Shown here: piece by piece, positions 16,744 through 26,877 of the stretch
Layout of the letters: every line of letters starts with the position of its first letter
Position numbering within the stretch: position 1 is the first letter of the stretch
Assembly: GCA_036504215.1 (NCBI GenBank)
Contig: DASXVO010000081.1
Location: 62,001-126,000 of the forward strand
Direction of reading: 5' to 3'
From: Vicinamibacterales bacterium
GTDB lineage: Bacteria > Acidobacteriota > Vicinamibacteria > Vicinamibacterales > Fen-181
DNA length: 64,000 bases
Position numbers and translations under genes: made by a program
The notes under the pieces: model-generated
The model's database searches: none
Told to the model about the DNA's origin: nothing
Seen by the model: the letters and a program-made list of their open reading frames with translations, nothing else

Positions 16744-16818
16744 CGATTCGAGGACAGTGGTCGGGACGTCCTTTCAGACCGTCCCGACCTTTGCTGCCGG
16801 CGAGGCAGCCGCACAGCC

Positions 16819-18114
16819 TCAGCGGTTGACGATCACGACACCGTCCTTCATCACGAAGGACACCTTCTCGAGCAACGAGATGTCCTTCAGCGGGTCGCCG
16901 TCCACCGCGACGATGTCGGCGTGGTGACCGGGCGCGACGACGCCCACCTTGTCGCTCCAGCCCAGCAAGTCCGCCGCGCTCACCGTGGCGCTCTGGATGG
17001 CCTGCATCGGCGTCAGGCCATACTTCACCATGTGGGCGAACTGCCTCGCGTTCAAGCCGTGCGGAAAGACGCCCGCATCGGTGCCGTACGCGATCTTCAC
17101 GCCCGCCTTGGCCGCCGCCTGGAAGCTCTCGCGCTGCAGCCGCCCCACCTTCTTCTCTTTCTCGATCGTCGATGGCGGATAGCCGAGGCGCGCGTATTCC
17201 GCGAGGATGTAGTCGTCGTTGTAGATGTCCGCCACGAGGTACGTGCCCCGGTCCTTCATCATCCTGATGGCCTCGGCGTCGAGCAGGCTGCCGTGCTCGA
17301 TTGACGTCACGCCCGCCTGGATCGCACGCTTGATCCCTTCGGTGCCGTGCGCGTGCGCCGCCACCTTCCTGCCCCACATCGCCGCTTCATCGACCGCCGC
17401 CTTCATTTCCTCGAGCGAGTACTGGGGCGCGCCGACCGATTCCTCCTCCGACAGCACACCGGCCGTCGCCATGATCTTGATGACGTCGGCGCCGTACTTG
17501 ATCTCGGTGCGAACCAGCTTTCGGATCGCGTCCACGCCGTCGGCGATACCCGACGTCTGCTCGAACCGCAGATACGGCGAAAAGCCGCTCACGTCGCCGT
17601 GGCCGCCCGTCGCCCCGACGGCCATCGCCGCCACCTGGAGCCGCGGCCCGACAACCTTGCCGCTGTTGATCGCGTTGCGCAGGGCGACGTCCACGTATTC
17701 CGGCGACCCGAGCACGCGCACGCTGGTGAAGCCCGCTTCCAACGTTCGCCGTGCGTAGATGTGGGCCGACACGGCGTCGTCGATCGGCGATCGGCGGAAC
17801 AGGTCGGCGTAGTAGTTCTCAGGTTGACCGGTGATGTGGGTGTGGGCGTCGATCAGGCCGGGCAGGACGGTCTTCCCCCGGAGGTCGATGACCTTGGCGC
17901 CGGCAGGCACCTTGAGGTTCGCGCCGACCTCCTTGATTTCGGTCCCTTCAATCAGAATGTCCTGGCCCGCTTTCACTGTTCCCGACGCGACGTCGACGAG
18001 ACTGCCGGCACGAATCAGGACGGGAACCGGCTTGTCCTCGGCGCGTGCGACACCGATGAGGGCGAAAGCGATCAGAATGACGCAGGCTGCACGAACACGA
18101 ACGGTGGATGCCAT
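16819..18114 (-). CDS. Secreted metal-dependent amidohydrolase
   Basis: 431 residues with a signal peptide (AACVILIAFALIGVARA). Imidazolonepropionase/prolidase-like amidohydrolase of the TIM-barrel metallohydrolase class. Metal-site motifs in order: GLIDAHTHI (HxH), VIKIMATAG (Lys position), VAAHAHG (His), IEHGS (His) and YGTDAG (Asp). Members include Xaa-Pro and Xaa-Arg dipeptidases; the substrate cannot be fixed. RBS GGGAG before ATG 18114. A second member of the family is at 41503. Confidence 0.88.
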   Translation of the reverse strand: MASTVRVRAACVILIAFALIGVARAEDKPVPVLIRAGSLVDVASGTVKAGQDILIEGTEIKEVGANLKVPAGAKVIDLRGKTVLPGLIDAHTHITGQPENYYADLFRRSPIDDAVSAHIYARRTLEAGFTSVRVLGSPEYVDVALRNAINSGKVVGPRLQVAAMAVGATGGHGDVSGFSPYLRFEQTSGIADGVDAIRKLVRTEIKYGADVIKIMATAGVLSEEESVGAPQYSLEEMKAAVDEAAMWGRKVAAHAHGTEGIKRAIQAGVTSIEHGSLLDAEAIRMMKDRGTYLVADIYNDDYILAEYARLGYPPSTIEKEKKVGRLQRESFQAAAKAGVKIAYGTDAGVFPHGLNARQFAHMVKYGLTPMQAIQSATVSAADLLGWSDKVGVVAPGHHADIVAVDGDPLKDISLLEKVSFVMKDGVVIVNR

Positions 18115-18299
18115 GGTTGCTCCCAGGTGAGACATGAGAATCGAATTGTAGCCCCAATAGCCGGGTGTATGCTGAATGTCACCCTTCGACTCAGTTGTGT
18201 TGACCAAGGTCTCGCGCAGGGAACGCCCGTTTCATAGGGTGCGCAGGGCGCGAAGCATGTTCAACACAAGTGAGCTCAGGGTTGAGGGAGAATTCCGAC

Positions 18300-21023
18300 A
18301 TGTCAGACGTCACACGACAGCGGCGCCGGCCCGCGCTCGCACTGCTGGTGGCCCTCGCGGCGCTGTTCGCGCCCACGTGGCTCGCGGCGCGCGCGCCACG
18401 AGCGCCGGCTGCTCCACCTGTCGATCCGGCCCTCTATGCCGGTCTGCGGTGGCGGATGCTCGGCCCATTCCGAGGCGGACGCGTGAATGCCGTGACCGGA
18501 GTGCCCGGCCGGCCCGACACGTTCTACTTCGGTTCGGTGGGTGGCGGCGTGTGGAAGACAACCAACGCGGGACGGACCTGGCTCCCCGTCTTCGACTCCC
18601 AGCCGATTGCCTCGATTGGCGCCATCGCCGTGGCGCCGTCGAATGTCTCCGTCGTCTACGTCGGCACCGGAGAGGCCGACATGCGGTCGCAGATCTCGCA
18701 CGGCAACGGCGTGTACAAGTCCACCGATGCCGGAAGGACCTGGAATCACCTCGGTCTCGACGATACGCGACAGATAGGCCGCATCCTCGTCGATCCACGA
18801 AGTCCGGACATCGTCTTCGTGGCCGCGCTCGGCCATGCGTACGGGCCGAATGCGGCTCGCGGCGTCTATCGGTCGCGCGACGGGGGCAGCACGTGGCAGC
18901 AGGTGCTGTTCAAGGGCGAGAACGTTGGCGCGATCGACCTCGCGATGGATCCACGCGACTCGAAGGTGATCTACGCCACGCTGTGGAACACGAGGCGGCC
19001 GCCGTGGAGCATCTACCCGCCCTCGTACGGGCCCGGCGGTGGCGTCTTCAAGTCCACGGATGGCGGCACCACGTGGAAGCCGCTCACGATCGGTCTGCCG
19101 ACCGAGGGCCTCGGCCGCATCGGCTTGGCGGTCTCGCCGGTGAACCCGAAGCGTGTCTACGCCATCGTCGACGCCAGACAGGGCGGACTCTATCGGTCCG
19201 ACGACGCGGGCGTGAGTTGGACGCTGGTCTCCGGTGACCAACGGATCTGGGGGCGCGGCTGGTATTTCGGCAAGGTCAGCGCCGACCCGAAGGATCCGGA
19301 GGTTGTCTACGTCTCGAACACCTCGCTCTACCGGTCGTCTGACGGCGGCCGCGCCTGGACGGCCATCAAGGGTGCGCCGGGCGGTGATGACTATCACCAA
19401 CTCTGGATCGCGCCCGACGATTCGAATCGGATGGTGCTCGGGAGCGACCAGGGTGCCATCGTGACGGTGGACGGCGCCAGGACGTGGAGTTCCTGGTACA
19501 ACCAGCCGACCGCGCAGGTCTACCACGTCGCCGGCGACTACCGGTATCCGTATTGGGTGACCGGCTCGCAGCAGGACAGCGGCCCGGTCAGCGTGGCGAC
19601 GCAGTCGATGTTCGCGGAGCTCGGCACCCGTACCTGGCTGCCGGCATGCGCCGGGGGCGAATCCGGCTACACCGCGCCCGACCCGCTTCATCCCGACCTG
19701 CTCTTCGGAGGCACCGTCGCGCGCTGCGACGTCCGCACCGGGGAGACGACCAACGTGTCGCCGGAGCGGATGATGAAGGAGCCCCCGCGGCACACGTGGA
19801 CGTTGCCGCTCGTGTTCTCGAAGGCCGACCCGCGGACCCTCTACTTCTCGAATCAGTTCCTGTTCAAGACGACCGACGGGGGCAACAGCTGGACGCAGAT
19901 CAGTGGCGACCTGACGCGCGAGGACCCCGGCGTCCCCCCCAACCTCGATGCAGCCACGGCGGCCGACGCGCCACCGGCGAAGCGCCGCGGTGTCATCTAC
20001 ACCATCGCGCCGTCACCGTTGACGACAGCGACGATCTGGGCCGGCACGGACGATGGCCTCGTGCACGTGACGTGGGACGAGGGAAAGACCTGGCAGGAGG
20101 TCACCCCGCCTGCGCTGACACCGTGGAGCAAGGTGGTGATGATGGAAGCGTCGTACGCCGACATCAACACGGCGTACGCCGCCGTGGACCGCCATCGGCT
20201 CGAGGACTACGAGCCGTACCTCTACCGCACGCGCGACGGAGGCAGGAGTTGGCAGCGGATCACCGCTGGGCTGCCGGCGGGTGTCTACGTGCAGACGGTG
20301 AAGGAGGACCCCCGGCGGCCGGGCCTGCTGTTTGCCGGAACGGAACTCGGCGTGTTCGTCTCGTTCGACGCGGGCGACCGCTGGCAGTCACTGCAGTTGA
20401 ACCTGCCGGCAGTGTCTGTGCGCGATCTCGAGGTGCATGGCGACGACCTGATCGTTGCCACACACGGTCGGGGATTCTGGATGATCGACGCCGTCACGGC
20501 GTTGCGGCAAGCGACCGACGAAGTGGCGCGCGGCGAGGCGTTTCTGTTCCGTCCGGCGGACGCGGTGCTGACGCCGCCGCCCAACGAGAACGGCACGCCG
20601 CAACCGCGCGATGAACCGCTCGCCGAGAACCGGCCGTACGGCGCGCTCATCGACTTCTACATCAGCCGCGCCTCCGGACCGGTGACGCTCGAGGTGCTCA
20701 ACCCGGCTGGCGTCGTTCTGCGTCGGTACTCGAGCGACACGAGCGTCCAGCCGGTCGATCCCAATTCGCTGAGCATCCCGGCATTCTGGCGGCCTGCGCC
20801 CGAAGCGTTCCCGGCGACGCCGGGACAGCATCGCTGGGTGTGGGACCTGCGCACCGAGGCGAAACCAGCGCCGCGATCCGCCGGCGCCGCAGCATCGACG
20901 GGAGGAGAGGAAGGCCCCTCCCGCCGCGGGCCGCTCGTCGTTCCGGGAACCTACACCGTGAAACTGACCGTCGGTGGCCGCAACTGGACGCAGCCCCTGC
21001 ACGTCGTGCGAGACCCGAGGTGA
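18300..21023 (+). CDS. Sortilin-like secreted beta-propeller protein
   Basis: 908 residues. Signal sequence then a long series of BNR/VPS10-type repeats: GSVGGGVWKTTNAGRTW, GVYKSTDAGRTWNHLG, GVFKSTDGGTTWKPLT, GLYRSDDAGVSWTLVS and similar, forming a large propeller. The C-terminal ~200 residues include LEVLNPAGVVLRRYSSD and WDLRTEAKP, a beta domain seen in the same acidobacterial family. The function of the family is unknown; binding or processing of extracellular polymer is often suggested. RBS GAGGGAG before ATG. Confidence 0.85.
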   Translation: MSDVTRQRRRPALALLVALAALFAPTWLAARAPRAPAAPPVDPALYAGLRWRMLGPFRGGRVNAVTGVPGRPDTFYFGSVGGGVWKTTNAGRTWLPVFDSQPIASIGAIAVAPSNVSVVYVGTGEADMRSQISHGNGVYKSTDAGRTWNHLGLDDTRQIGRILVDPRSPDIVFVAALGHAYGPNAARGVYRSRDGGSTWQQVLFKGENVGAIDLAMDPRDSKVIYATLWNTRRPPWSIYPPSYGPGGGVFKSTDGGTTWKPLTIGLPTEGLGRIGLAVSPVNPKRVYAIVDARQGGLYRSDDAGVSWTLVSGDQRIWGRGWYFGKVSADPKDPEVVYVSNTSLYRSSDGGRAWTAIKGAPGGDDYHQLWIAPDDSNRMVLGSDQGAIVTVDGARTWSSWYNQPTAQVYHVAGDYRYPYWVTGSQQDSGPVSVATQSMFAELGTRTWLPACAGGESGYTAPDPLHPDLLFGGTVARCDVRTGETTNVSPERMMKEPPRHTWTLPLVFSKADPRTLYFSNQFLFKTTDGGNSWTQISGDLTREDPGVPPNLDAATAADAPPAKRRGVIYTIAPSPLTTATIWAGTDDGLVHVTWDEGKTWQEVTPPALTPWSKVVMMEASYADINTAYAAVDRHRLEDYEPYLYRTRDGGRSWQRITAGLPAGVYVQTVKEDPRRPGLLFAGTELGVFVSFDAGDRWQSLQLNLPAVSVRDLEVHGDDLIVATHGRGFWMIDAVTALRQATDEVARGEAFLFRPADAVLTPPPNENGTPQPRDEPLAENRPYGALIDFYISRASGPVTLEVLNPAGVVLRRYSSDTSVQPVDPNSLSIPAFWRPAPEAFPATPGQHRWVWDLRTEAKPAPRSAGAAASTGGEEGPSRRGPLVVPGTYTVKLTVGGRNWTQPLHVVRDPR

Positions 21024-21048
21024 GAAATGGGGTCGGGACCAGTGTCTC

Positions 21049-23229
21049 CTACCACGTGATCCAACCGACGTTTCTCAACACATCGAAGTAGCCGACGACC
21101 GCGGTGAGCGGAAGATCGCGGCCCGTCTCGCCGACGACCGCGTTCCGGATTTGGACGATCGACCGCCTGCCGTTCACATAGTTGAGAATCATCGCGCCCT
21201 GCTGCGGCGTGAGGCCGAGCGACTTCAGCGCATCCGGGTGTTCTTTCAGATGCGTCGTGTACTTCGGCCAGGTCTGCAGCGAGAACTCGCGGCCCTTCAC
21301 GGCTGGATCGAGTCGCGGAACGATGGCGGCGGCCTTTGCCTCGGCGGGCCTGAGCGTTTGCCCGGCCGGAGCCGGACGCGAGGCTGCTCCGGTCGCCGGA
21401 ACGACCTGCGCCCGTCGTATCCGTGCAACGCCGACGATCTGCTGCTTCAGGCCCGCGCGGTACAGCTCCCACTGCTGCACCTTGCTGTCGACCACGGCGG
21501 TCGCCGCCGCGGAACGCGTCGAGATCTCGTCGATGGACCGCAGGGCCCCGATCTCTCGGTCAACGGCGAAGTCCGCCACGAGCAACGCACGCGCCGTCGT
21601 GGCGTCGAGGCCGGCGCCGTCGGCCTGCTCGACGAGCGCCAGCGCGCGCGGCAGGTCGCGCTCGGCGACGCGAGCGTACCCGAAGTCCGACACCGCATCC
21701 GCCAGGGCCGGCAACACGTCATCCGTCGCATTCGCTCCCGCCCAGGCGGCCGCCGCTCCAATGAACGCGATGCGTTTCATCTGCGTCGGATCGGACTTGT
21801 CCGGGGTGTCGACGTCGGCGTGATACCACTGGTCTGGCCACGTGAAGAACTCGACGCCCGGCACCCCGACCGACGGATTGTTGAAGCAGATGTGGTCGCT
21901 GCCCCCCGTCGCGCGGTGAATGTAGAACCGGAACGCGTCGGTGGACCCGTTCTTCTCGACCATCGGCCGCGGGAAATTCTGCCCGCCCGCCCGGCCGCGC
22001 GGGGCGTCGGGCAGGTAGACGATGTCGTTGGTGCGCCAGACGTAGTTCATCAGCGACTTCGCGAGGCCGTCGATGTAACACGGCAGGTGGTCCGGGCACT
22101 CGCTCATCGTCATCACACCGTTGTTCTTGCGGAGCGCCTCCCCGACCATGTCCATGTTCAGGTTCGCCGAGAGCGTGTCGGAGAATCCGGGGTGCCGCTT
22201 GATGAAGTCGAAGGTGCCGGAGATCTCCTGCGGCCAGAGGAAGTAGATCGTGCGGCGAGGCCGCGGCAGGTCGCCCGACGCAATCAGCTTGTGCAGCGCG
22301 CGGAGGATCTCGAGTTGCACCGCGCACCCGCTCATGTCGTCGTTCGCGCCGCGCTTGACGAGGCCCTCGAACAGATGCGCCGTGAAGATCACGCCCTTGC
22401 CGTCGGGCTCGCTGCCCGGAATCCAGCTGTAGACCGCTTCGAACTTGTCCTGGATCGACTCGACGTGCGTCTTCATCCGCACCACGATCGTCTGGCCGCG
22501 CTGCAGGTCCTCGAGCAACTCGGACCACTGCCGCCACGACACCGTCATACCCACCTTCAGCGTCCCGTTCTTGTAGGAGCCGCCGGAGTAGAGGACCTGC
22601 GCTGGATCGAGGTAGCGATCCTGGGCGCTGAATGCGATGACGCCCTGGATCCCCGCACCGTCCAGCACCTTCGCCAGGGCCTCGCGCGCGTGGCCCCACA
22701 TCAGCACAACCTTGCCACGGTACTTGTCGCCAGCCGCCGCCAGCGCCGCCTTCACTTGGTCCTCGCTCGATGAGGGCGGCAGATAGGCGAGTTCGGCGGT
22801 GATGTCGGCGGTGGACGACCCGGCGGCGACCAGCGCGGAATCGGCGCCAAGACGGGCGATCAGACGTTTCTCGGGTGCGGTCACCCACAGCTCGCCCTCG
22901 ACCGGATAGTCCACCTTCCGATCGCTCGGCGCCCGGTCGATGCGCGTGGTGTCGATGCCGTAGCCCCGGACGATGTCGTAGATCGCCTGGGACTCGAACA
23001 ACGTGCCGCTGAACTCGGAGAGGTCGCGCGCCCAGGGCGCACCGGCCAGGCGCACCTCATTGTTGAACGCCATCTGGCCCGACACTTCGTTCGCCAACAG
23101 ATCGAGCACCTCCTGCCGAAGCGGAGTCTTCGGCAACGGCGGCGGGGTCGGGGTCGGTGACTGCGCGACCGCGGCACAGGTGAACAACGCAATCAGGCTG
23201 ACGGCGGAGACGACTCGGCGGGTTGGCAC
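21049..23229 (-). CDS. Secreted M28-family zinc aminopeptidase
   Basis: 726 residues from GTG 23229, with signal peptide (VSAVSLIALFTCAAVAQ). A PA-like insert lies near residues 110-230 (KYRGKVVLMWGHAREALAKVLDGAG). The catalytic domain has the M28 zinc and base motifs: FTAHLFEG, NDDMSGCAVQ, LWPQEISG (Glu pair position), LNMDMVGE and WYHADVDTPDK (His). A C-terminal helical region follows. It hydrolyses peptides outside the cytoplasm. It diverges from the hydrogenase-like operon. Confidence 0.88.
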   Translation of the reverse strand: MPTRRVVSAVSLIALFTCAAVAQSPTPTPPPLPKTPLRQEVLDLLANEVSGQMAFNNEVRLAGAPWARDLSEFSGTLFESQAIYDIVRGYGIDTTRIDRAPSDRKVDYPVEGELWVTAPEKRLIARLGADSALVAAGSSTADITAELAYLPPSSSEDQVKAALAAAGDKYRGKVVLMWGHAREALAKVLDGAGIQGVIAFSAQDRYLDPAQVLYSGGSYKNGTLKVGMTVSWRQWSELLEDLQRGQTIVVRMKTHVESIQDKFEAVYSWIPGSEPDGKGVIFTAHLFEGLVKRGANDDMSGCAVQLEILRALHKLIASGDLPRPRRTIYFLWPQEISGTFDFIKRHPGFSDTLSANLNMDMVGEALRKNNGVMTMSECPDHLPCYIDGLAKSLMNYVWRTNDIVYLPDAPRGRAGGQNFPRPMVEKNGSTDAFRFYIHRATGGSDHICFNNPSVGVPGVEFFTWPDQWYHADVDTPDKSDPTQMKRIAFIGAAAAWAGANATDDVLPALADAVSDFGYARVAERDLPRALALVEQADGAGLDATTARALLVADFAVDREIGALRSIDEISTRSAAATAVVDSKVQQWELYRAGLKQQIVGVARIRRAQVVPATGAASRPAPAGQTLRPAEAKAAAIVPRLDPAVKGREFSLQTWPKYTTHLKEHPDALKSLGLTPQQGAMILNYVNGRRSIVQIRNAVVGETGRDLPLTAVVGYFDVLRNVGWITW

Positions 23230-23399
23230 GGTGTACCCCTCCCGGGGCAAAACTCGCCGGGAGGATAGCACAGGAGTGTCCGACGCAGACCTGAGTGGCG
23301 TGATATAGTTGTCGTCTTGCGCGTGGGCACCGCCCCACGAATCTCAATCCCAGCTCGCGACACACACGAGCGCCGCCCCCGCGGCTTGCCAGCAGCGCC

Positions 23400-23945
23400 A
23401 TGTCCTTCGTCCGACTGTTCTCGACGCTCGTTGCCGGTCCCCGCGTGACTGAAGCGGTGAGCGATCTCCTCGCGCCACCGTCTGCCGCCAGTGACGAGTT
23501 CGCGATTGCCGGCGAGGAACTGCGGACCATCCTGCGCGATCTGTACGGTGGCCGCTCGCTCCACATCCGTGCCGTCGACGCCGGGTCGACCAATGCCGAG
23601 GAACTCGAACTCACCGCGCTCGGAAACGCCTACTACGACATCGAGCGGTTCGGACTGTCGTTCGTCGCGTCGCCGCGGCACGCCGATATCCTCGTGGTGA
23701 CAGGCCCGGTGGTCCGCAACCTGGAGCGCGCACTTCGCCTGACGTACGACGCGGCCCCACACCCCTGCATCGTCGTCGCGCTCGGGGACGGCGCGTGCAC
23801 GGGCGGGATCTGGGCCGGGTCGTACGCGGTCGTCGGCCCCGTGGATCGCGTGATACCCGTTCACATCAGGATCCCGGGCGATCCGCCGTCGCCCCCCGAG
23901 ATCATTCGAGGTCTCGCCGCCGGCCTGCGGAGCGTCCGATGTTGA
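23400..23945 (+). CDS. NuoB/HycG-like subunit lacking all cluster ligands
   Basis: 181 residues, homologous to the small subunit that carries cluster N2 in complex I and the proximal cluster in group 4 [NiFe] hydrogenases. The fold is recognisable: DAGSTNAEELELTAL, ADILVVTGPV, VALGDGACTGGIW and VIPVHIRIPGDPPSPPE. The four Fe-S cysteines of the family are replaced: GSCNGCE became GSTNAEE (Thr64, Glu67), GDC became GDG (Gly131) and PGCPP became PGDPP (Asp161). It cannot hold the usual [4Fe-4S] cluster. First gene of a six-gene operon; its stop overlaps the next start. Confidence 0.85.
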   Translation: MSFVRLFSTLVAGPRVTEAVSDLLAPPSAASDEFAIAGEELRTILRDLYGGRSLHIRAVDAGSTNAEELELTALGNAYYDIERFGLSFVASPRHADILVVTGPVVRNLERALRLTYDAAPHPCIVVALGDGACTGGIWAGSYAVVGPVDRVIPVHIRIPGDPPSPPEIIRGLAAGLRSVRC

Positions 23946-25939
23946 TCGAGTGGGGCGTTCGCATCGGGCTCCTCGGCGCCCTGGCGGCCTCGCTGGCTGC
24001 TGCGGCGATTGGCCTGGCGGCCCGCGGACCTCGCGCACGCCGTGCGGCGCACGCGTTGATGGCTGCAGGCTCGGTGGCAGGTGGCGCAGCGTCGATCCTC
24101 TTTCTGATCTGGAACCTGCATCCCCTCGCGATCGGCCAATCCCCACTGCTGTTCGGCGCGCCGCTGGTCGTCGATCGCCTCTCGGCGTTCTTCCTGCTGT
24201 TGCTGCACCTCGTGTCGGCGATGACGGCGTGGTTCGCGTCGACGTACGGCGAGGATGAAGCGGCCAAGTACCCGCCGCGCGCCGTCGTCCCGTTGACAGC
24301 CGTGTTCGGCCTCGGCATGCAGGGCGTCCTGCTGTCGAGCGGCGTAGCCAGCTTCCTGCTGTTCTGGGAAGCGATGTCGCTCTCGTCGTTCTTCCTCGTC
24401 ATGGCCGACGGCGAAGAAGAGTCGCGCCATGCTGCGCTCCTCTACCTGGCTGTCGCGCAGTTCGGGGCGGGCGCCTTGATCGTCGGCGCCGGACTCCTGT
24501 CTGGCGGCGACCTCGCCGCCACCTTCGGCTCCCTGCCGTCGAACGTCTCGACGATGACGGCTGGCACCAGCCTGCTCGCGCTGGCACTGGTGATGTTCGC
24601 GTTCACGTCGAAGGCGGGGCTGGCGCCCTTCCATGCCTGGCTGCCCGAGGCGCACCCCCGTGCGCCGAGCCACATTTCGGCGCTGATGTCGGGCGTGATG
24701 CTGAAGGTCGCCATCTACGGGCTGCTGCGGTTCACGTCCGTCTGCTGGCCCGAACTGCCGTCGGGCTGGGGCATCGGCCTGCTGGTCCTGGGCCTCGGCG
24801 GGGCGGGAGTCGCCGTCATCTATGCCAACCTCGCACGGGAGATCAAACGGGTCCTCGCGTGGAGCAGCGTCGAGAACATCGGCCTCATCTTCACGATGTT
24901 CGGTTTCCAACTCGTGCTGCGGCGCACCGGCCACATCGGCCTGGCCGACGCGGTGCAGGCCGCAATGTTCCTGCACATCGCCGCCCACGCGCTGTTCAAG
25001 TCGGGGCTGTTCCTCGGCGCGGGCGCGATCATCCATGCGACCCACACCGCGAAGATCGAGGCACTCGGGGGACTCGCCAACCGGATGCCGTGGTTGTCCG
25101 CCGCGATGCTCGCGCTGTCGCTTGCTGCCGCCGCGCTGCCGCCGTTCGGTGCGTTCGTGGCCGAGTGGCTGCTGCTGCAGTCGGCGGTCGTGTCGCTGTC
25201 GGTGAAGAACACCCTCGTCGCGGTCCTCGGCCTGACGGTCCTGGTTGGCGTCGCGTTCGTCGCTGGCCTCGCCGTGTTCGCGATGGTCCGTCTCTTCGCG
25301 TTCATCTTCCTGGCGGAACCCCGGTCGGCCGCCGCACGGGCGGCGCACGAACCGGCGGTTGCGCTACGGGGCCCGGTCATCGCCCTGTCGGTCGCCGTGC
25401 TCGCGCTCGGCGTGCTGGCGCCCCTTGCGCGGCCGCTCCTGCCAGTCGTCGTCGCGGTCGTTGGCCCCGCCGTCCCTCCGGCCCCGATCGCAGCCGTGCC
25501 GATCGACCTCTCGCTGCCCGTGGCGCTGGGCGCGGCGCTCGCGGTGGGGTTGTGCGGCGCATGGCTGATTCGGCGCGCCCTCGGGGGACCGTCCCGGGTC
25601 AGGCGCTACCACACGTGGGATTGCGGACAGCCGATCGACGCGAGCATGGAATACACGGCCACTGGGTTCTCCGCACCGGTCCGCTTCTTCCTCCGCGACA
25701 TCGTCAGGGCTGAGAAACATCTCGTCTTCACGCCCGTCGCGGCGGCGAATCCCTGGATCCGCGACGGCCAGATGGAGTTCCGCAAGGCCGCTGGCGTCCT
25801 CGAGCGGCTCTACTTTCCGATCGCACGGCTCATCGAGGGCGTTGGCGCCTGGCTGAAGCAGTTGCAGAACGGCGTCATCCAGTTCTACATCGCGCTGATT
25901 CTGGCCACGCTGCTGCTGACGTTGTGGGTGGCGCTATGA
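23939..25939 (+). CDS. HyfB/NuoL-like proton-channel subunit
   Basis: 666 residues, about 16 membrane segments. Antiporter-like module with the ion-path residues in place: Glu144 in LFWEAMSLSS, Lys225 in TSKAGLAPFHAWLPEAHPRAPSHIS, Lys256 in MLKVAIYG and Lys354 in HALFKSGLF. C-terminally, YHTWDCGQPIDASMEYTATGFSAPVRFFL is the HyfB/HycC-specific extension. Start ATG 23939 overlaps the previous gene. The intact channel residues say the complex still moves ions. Confidence 0.92.
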   Translation: MLIEWGVRIGLLGALAASLAAAAIGLAARGPRARRAAHALMAAGSVAGGAASILFLIWNLHPLAIGQSPLLFGAPLVVDRLSAFFLLLLHLVSAMTAWFASTYGEDEAAKYPPRAVVPLTAVFGLGMQGVLLSSGVASFLLFWEAMSLSSFFLVMADGEEESRHAALLYLAVAQFGAGALIVGAGLLSGGDLAATFGSLPSNVSTMTAGTSLLALALVMFAFTSKAGLAPFHAWLPEAHPRAPSHISALMSGVMLKVAIYGLLRFTSVCWPELPSGWGIGLLVLGLGGAGVAVIYANLAREIKRVLAWSSVENIGLIFTMFGFQLVLRRTGHIGLADAVQAAMFLHIAAHALFKSGLFLGAGAIIHATHTAKIEALGGLANRMPWLSAAMLALSLAAAALPPFGAFVAEWLLLQSAVVSLSVKNTLVAVLGLTVLVGVAFVAGLAVFAMVRLFAFIFLAEPRSAAARAAHEPAVALRGPVIALSVAVLALGVLAPLARPLLPVVVAVVGPAVPPAPIAAVPIDLSLPVALGAALAVGLCGAWLIRRALGGPSRVRRYHTWDCGQPIDASMEYTATGFSAPVRFFLRDIVRAEKHLVFTPVAAANPWIRDGQMEFRKAAGVLERLYFPIARLIEGVGAWLKQLQNGVIQFYIALILATLLLTLWVAL

Positions 25940-26877
25940 CGATCGCGCTGACGCTCGTCCAGATCGTGGTGGTCGTGCTGTTCGCGCCGCTCGCCGCCGG
26001 GGTCGTTCGCAAGGTGAAGGCGCTCCTCCAGGGCCGGCGCGGTGCGCCCGTCCTCCTTCCCTACTGGACCATCCTGACGCTGATGCGGAAGGAAGTCGTG
26101 CTCTCGTCGAGCACCTCCTGGGTCTTCCGCGGTGCGCCGTTCGTTGTGCTGGCGACGTCGCTCGTGTCGGCGGCCGTACTCCCGCTCGTCACACGAGGCG
26201 GCGCGGCGGCGCCGCTGTCCCACTTCGTCGTGGTCGGCAGCCTCTGGATGCTCGGGGCCGTGTTCCTCGTCTTCGGAGGTCTCGACTCGGCCGGCGCGTT
26301 CGGCGGCATGGGCGCGAGCCGGGAGATGACGATCTCCGCCTTCCTCGAGCCGGCGGTGCTCACCAGCCTCGCGGCGTTCGCCGTGGCCTCCGGGTCGGTC
26401 ACGGTGGACGGCATGCTGGTGGCGGGTGGGCGCGGCCTGGTGTCGCACCCGTGGCTGCTGCCGGCCGTCGGCGCGCTGGGCCTCGTCGCGCTCGGCGAGA
26501 ACGCCCGCTACCCGGTCGACAACCCGGCGACGCACCTCGAGCTGACGATGGTGCACGAGGCGATGGTGCTGGAGTATTCGGGCCCGTACCTGGCGATGAT
26601 GGAGTTGGCGAGCATGTTGAAGCTGACCATCTTCGCGCTGCTCCTCGCCAACATCCTCGTTCCTGCCGGCCTGATGACCGTCTCGAGCTCGGCGGTCGGG
26701 TTGGCGATCGCTCCGTTCGCGGCGGCGGCCAAACTGGCGGCCGGCATGATCGTGCTCGCCTTCCTGGAGTCGAGCATGGCGAAACTCCGGTTCTACGGGC
26801 TGCCCGAGTACTTCTTCGGCTGCCTGTTCCTCGGGCTGACCAGCCTCGGACTCGGTCTGTTCGCGGGGTTGCTGTGA
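25936..26877 (+). CDS. HyfC/NuoH-like membrane subunit
   Basis: 313 residues, eight membrane segments. RKVKALLQGRRGAPVLLPYWTILTLMRKE is the NuoH/HycD signature loop, followed by FGGMGASREM, ENARYPVDNPATHLELTMVHEAMVLEYSG, with the conserved acidic and Arg residues that in complex I line the route between the quinone cavity and the membrane arm. ATGA overlap with the preceding gene. Confidence 0.92.
   Translation: MTIALTLVQIVVVVLFAPLAAGVVRKVKALLQGRRGAPVLLPYWTILTLMRKEVVLSSSTSWVFRGAPFVVLATSLVSAAVLPLVTRGGAAAPLSHFVVVGSLWMLGAVFLVFGGLDSAGAFGGMGASREMTISAFLEPAVLTSLAAFAVASGSVTVDGMLVAGGRGLVSHPWLLPAVGALGLVALGENARYPVDNPATHLELTMVHEAMVLEYSGPYLAMMELASMLKLTIFALLLANILVPAGLMTVSSSAVGLAIAPFAAAAKLAAGMIVLAFLESSMAKLRFYGLPEYFFGCLFLGLTSLGLGLFAGLL

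Noticed and set aside
23861-25348. A 495-codon open frame antisense to the HyfB-like gene.
   Set aside because: Composition is dominated by Arg, Glu and Gln with no recognisable fold; the sense strand has clear membrane-protein motifs.
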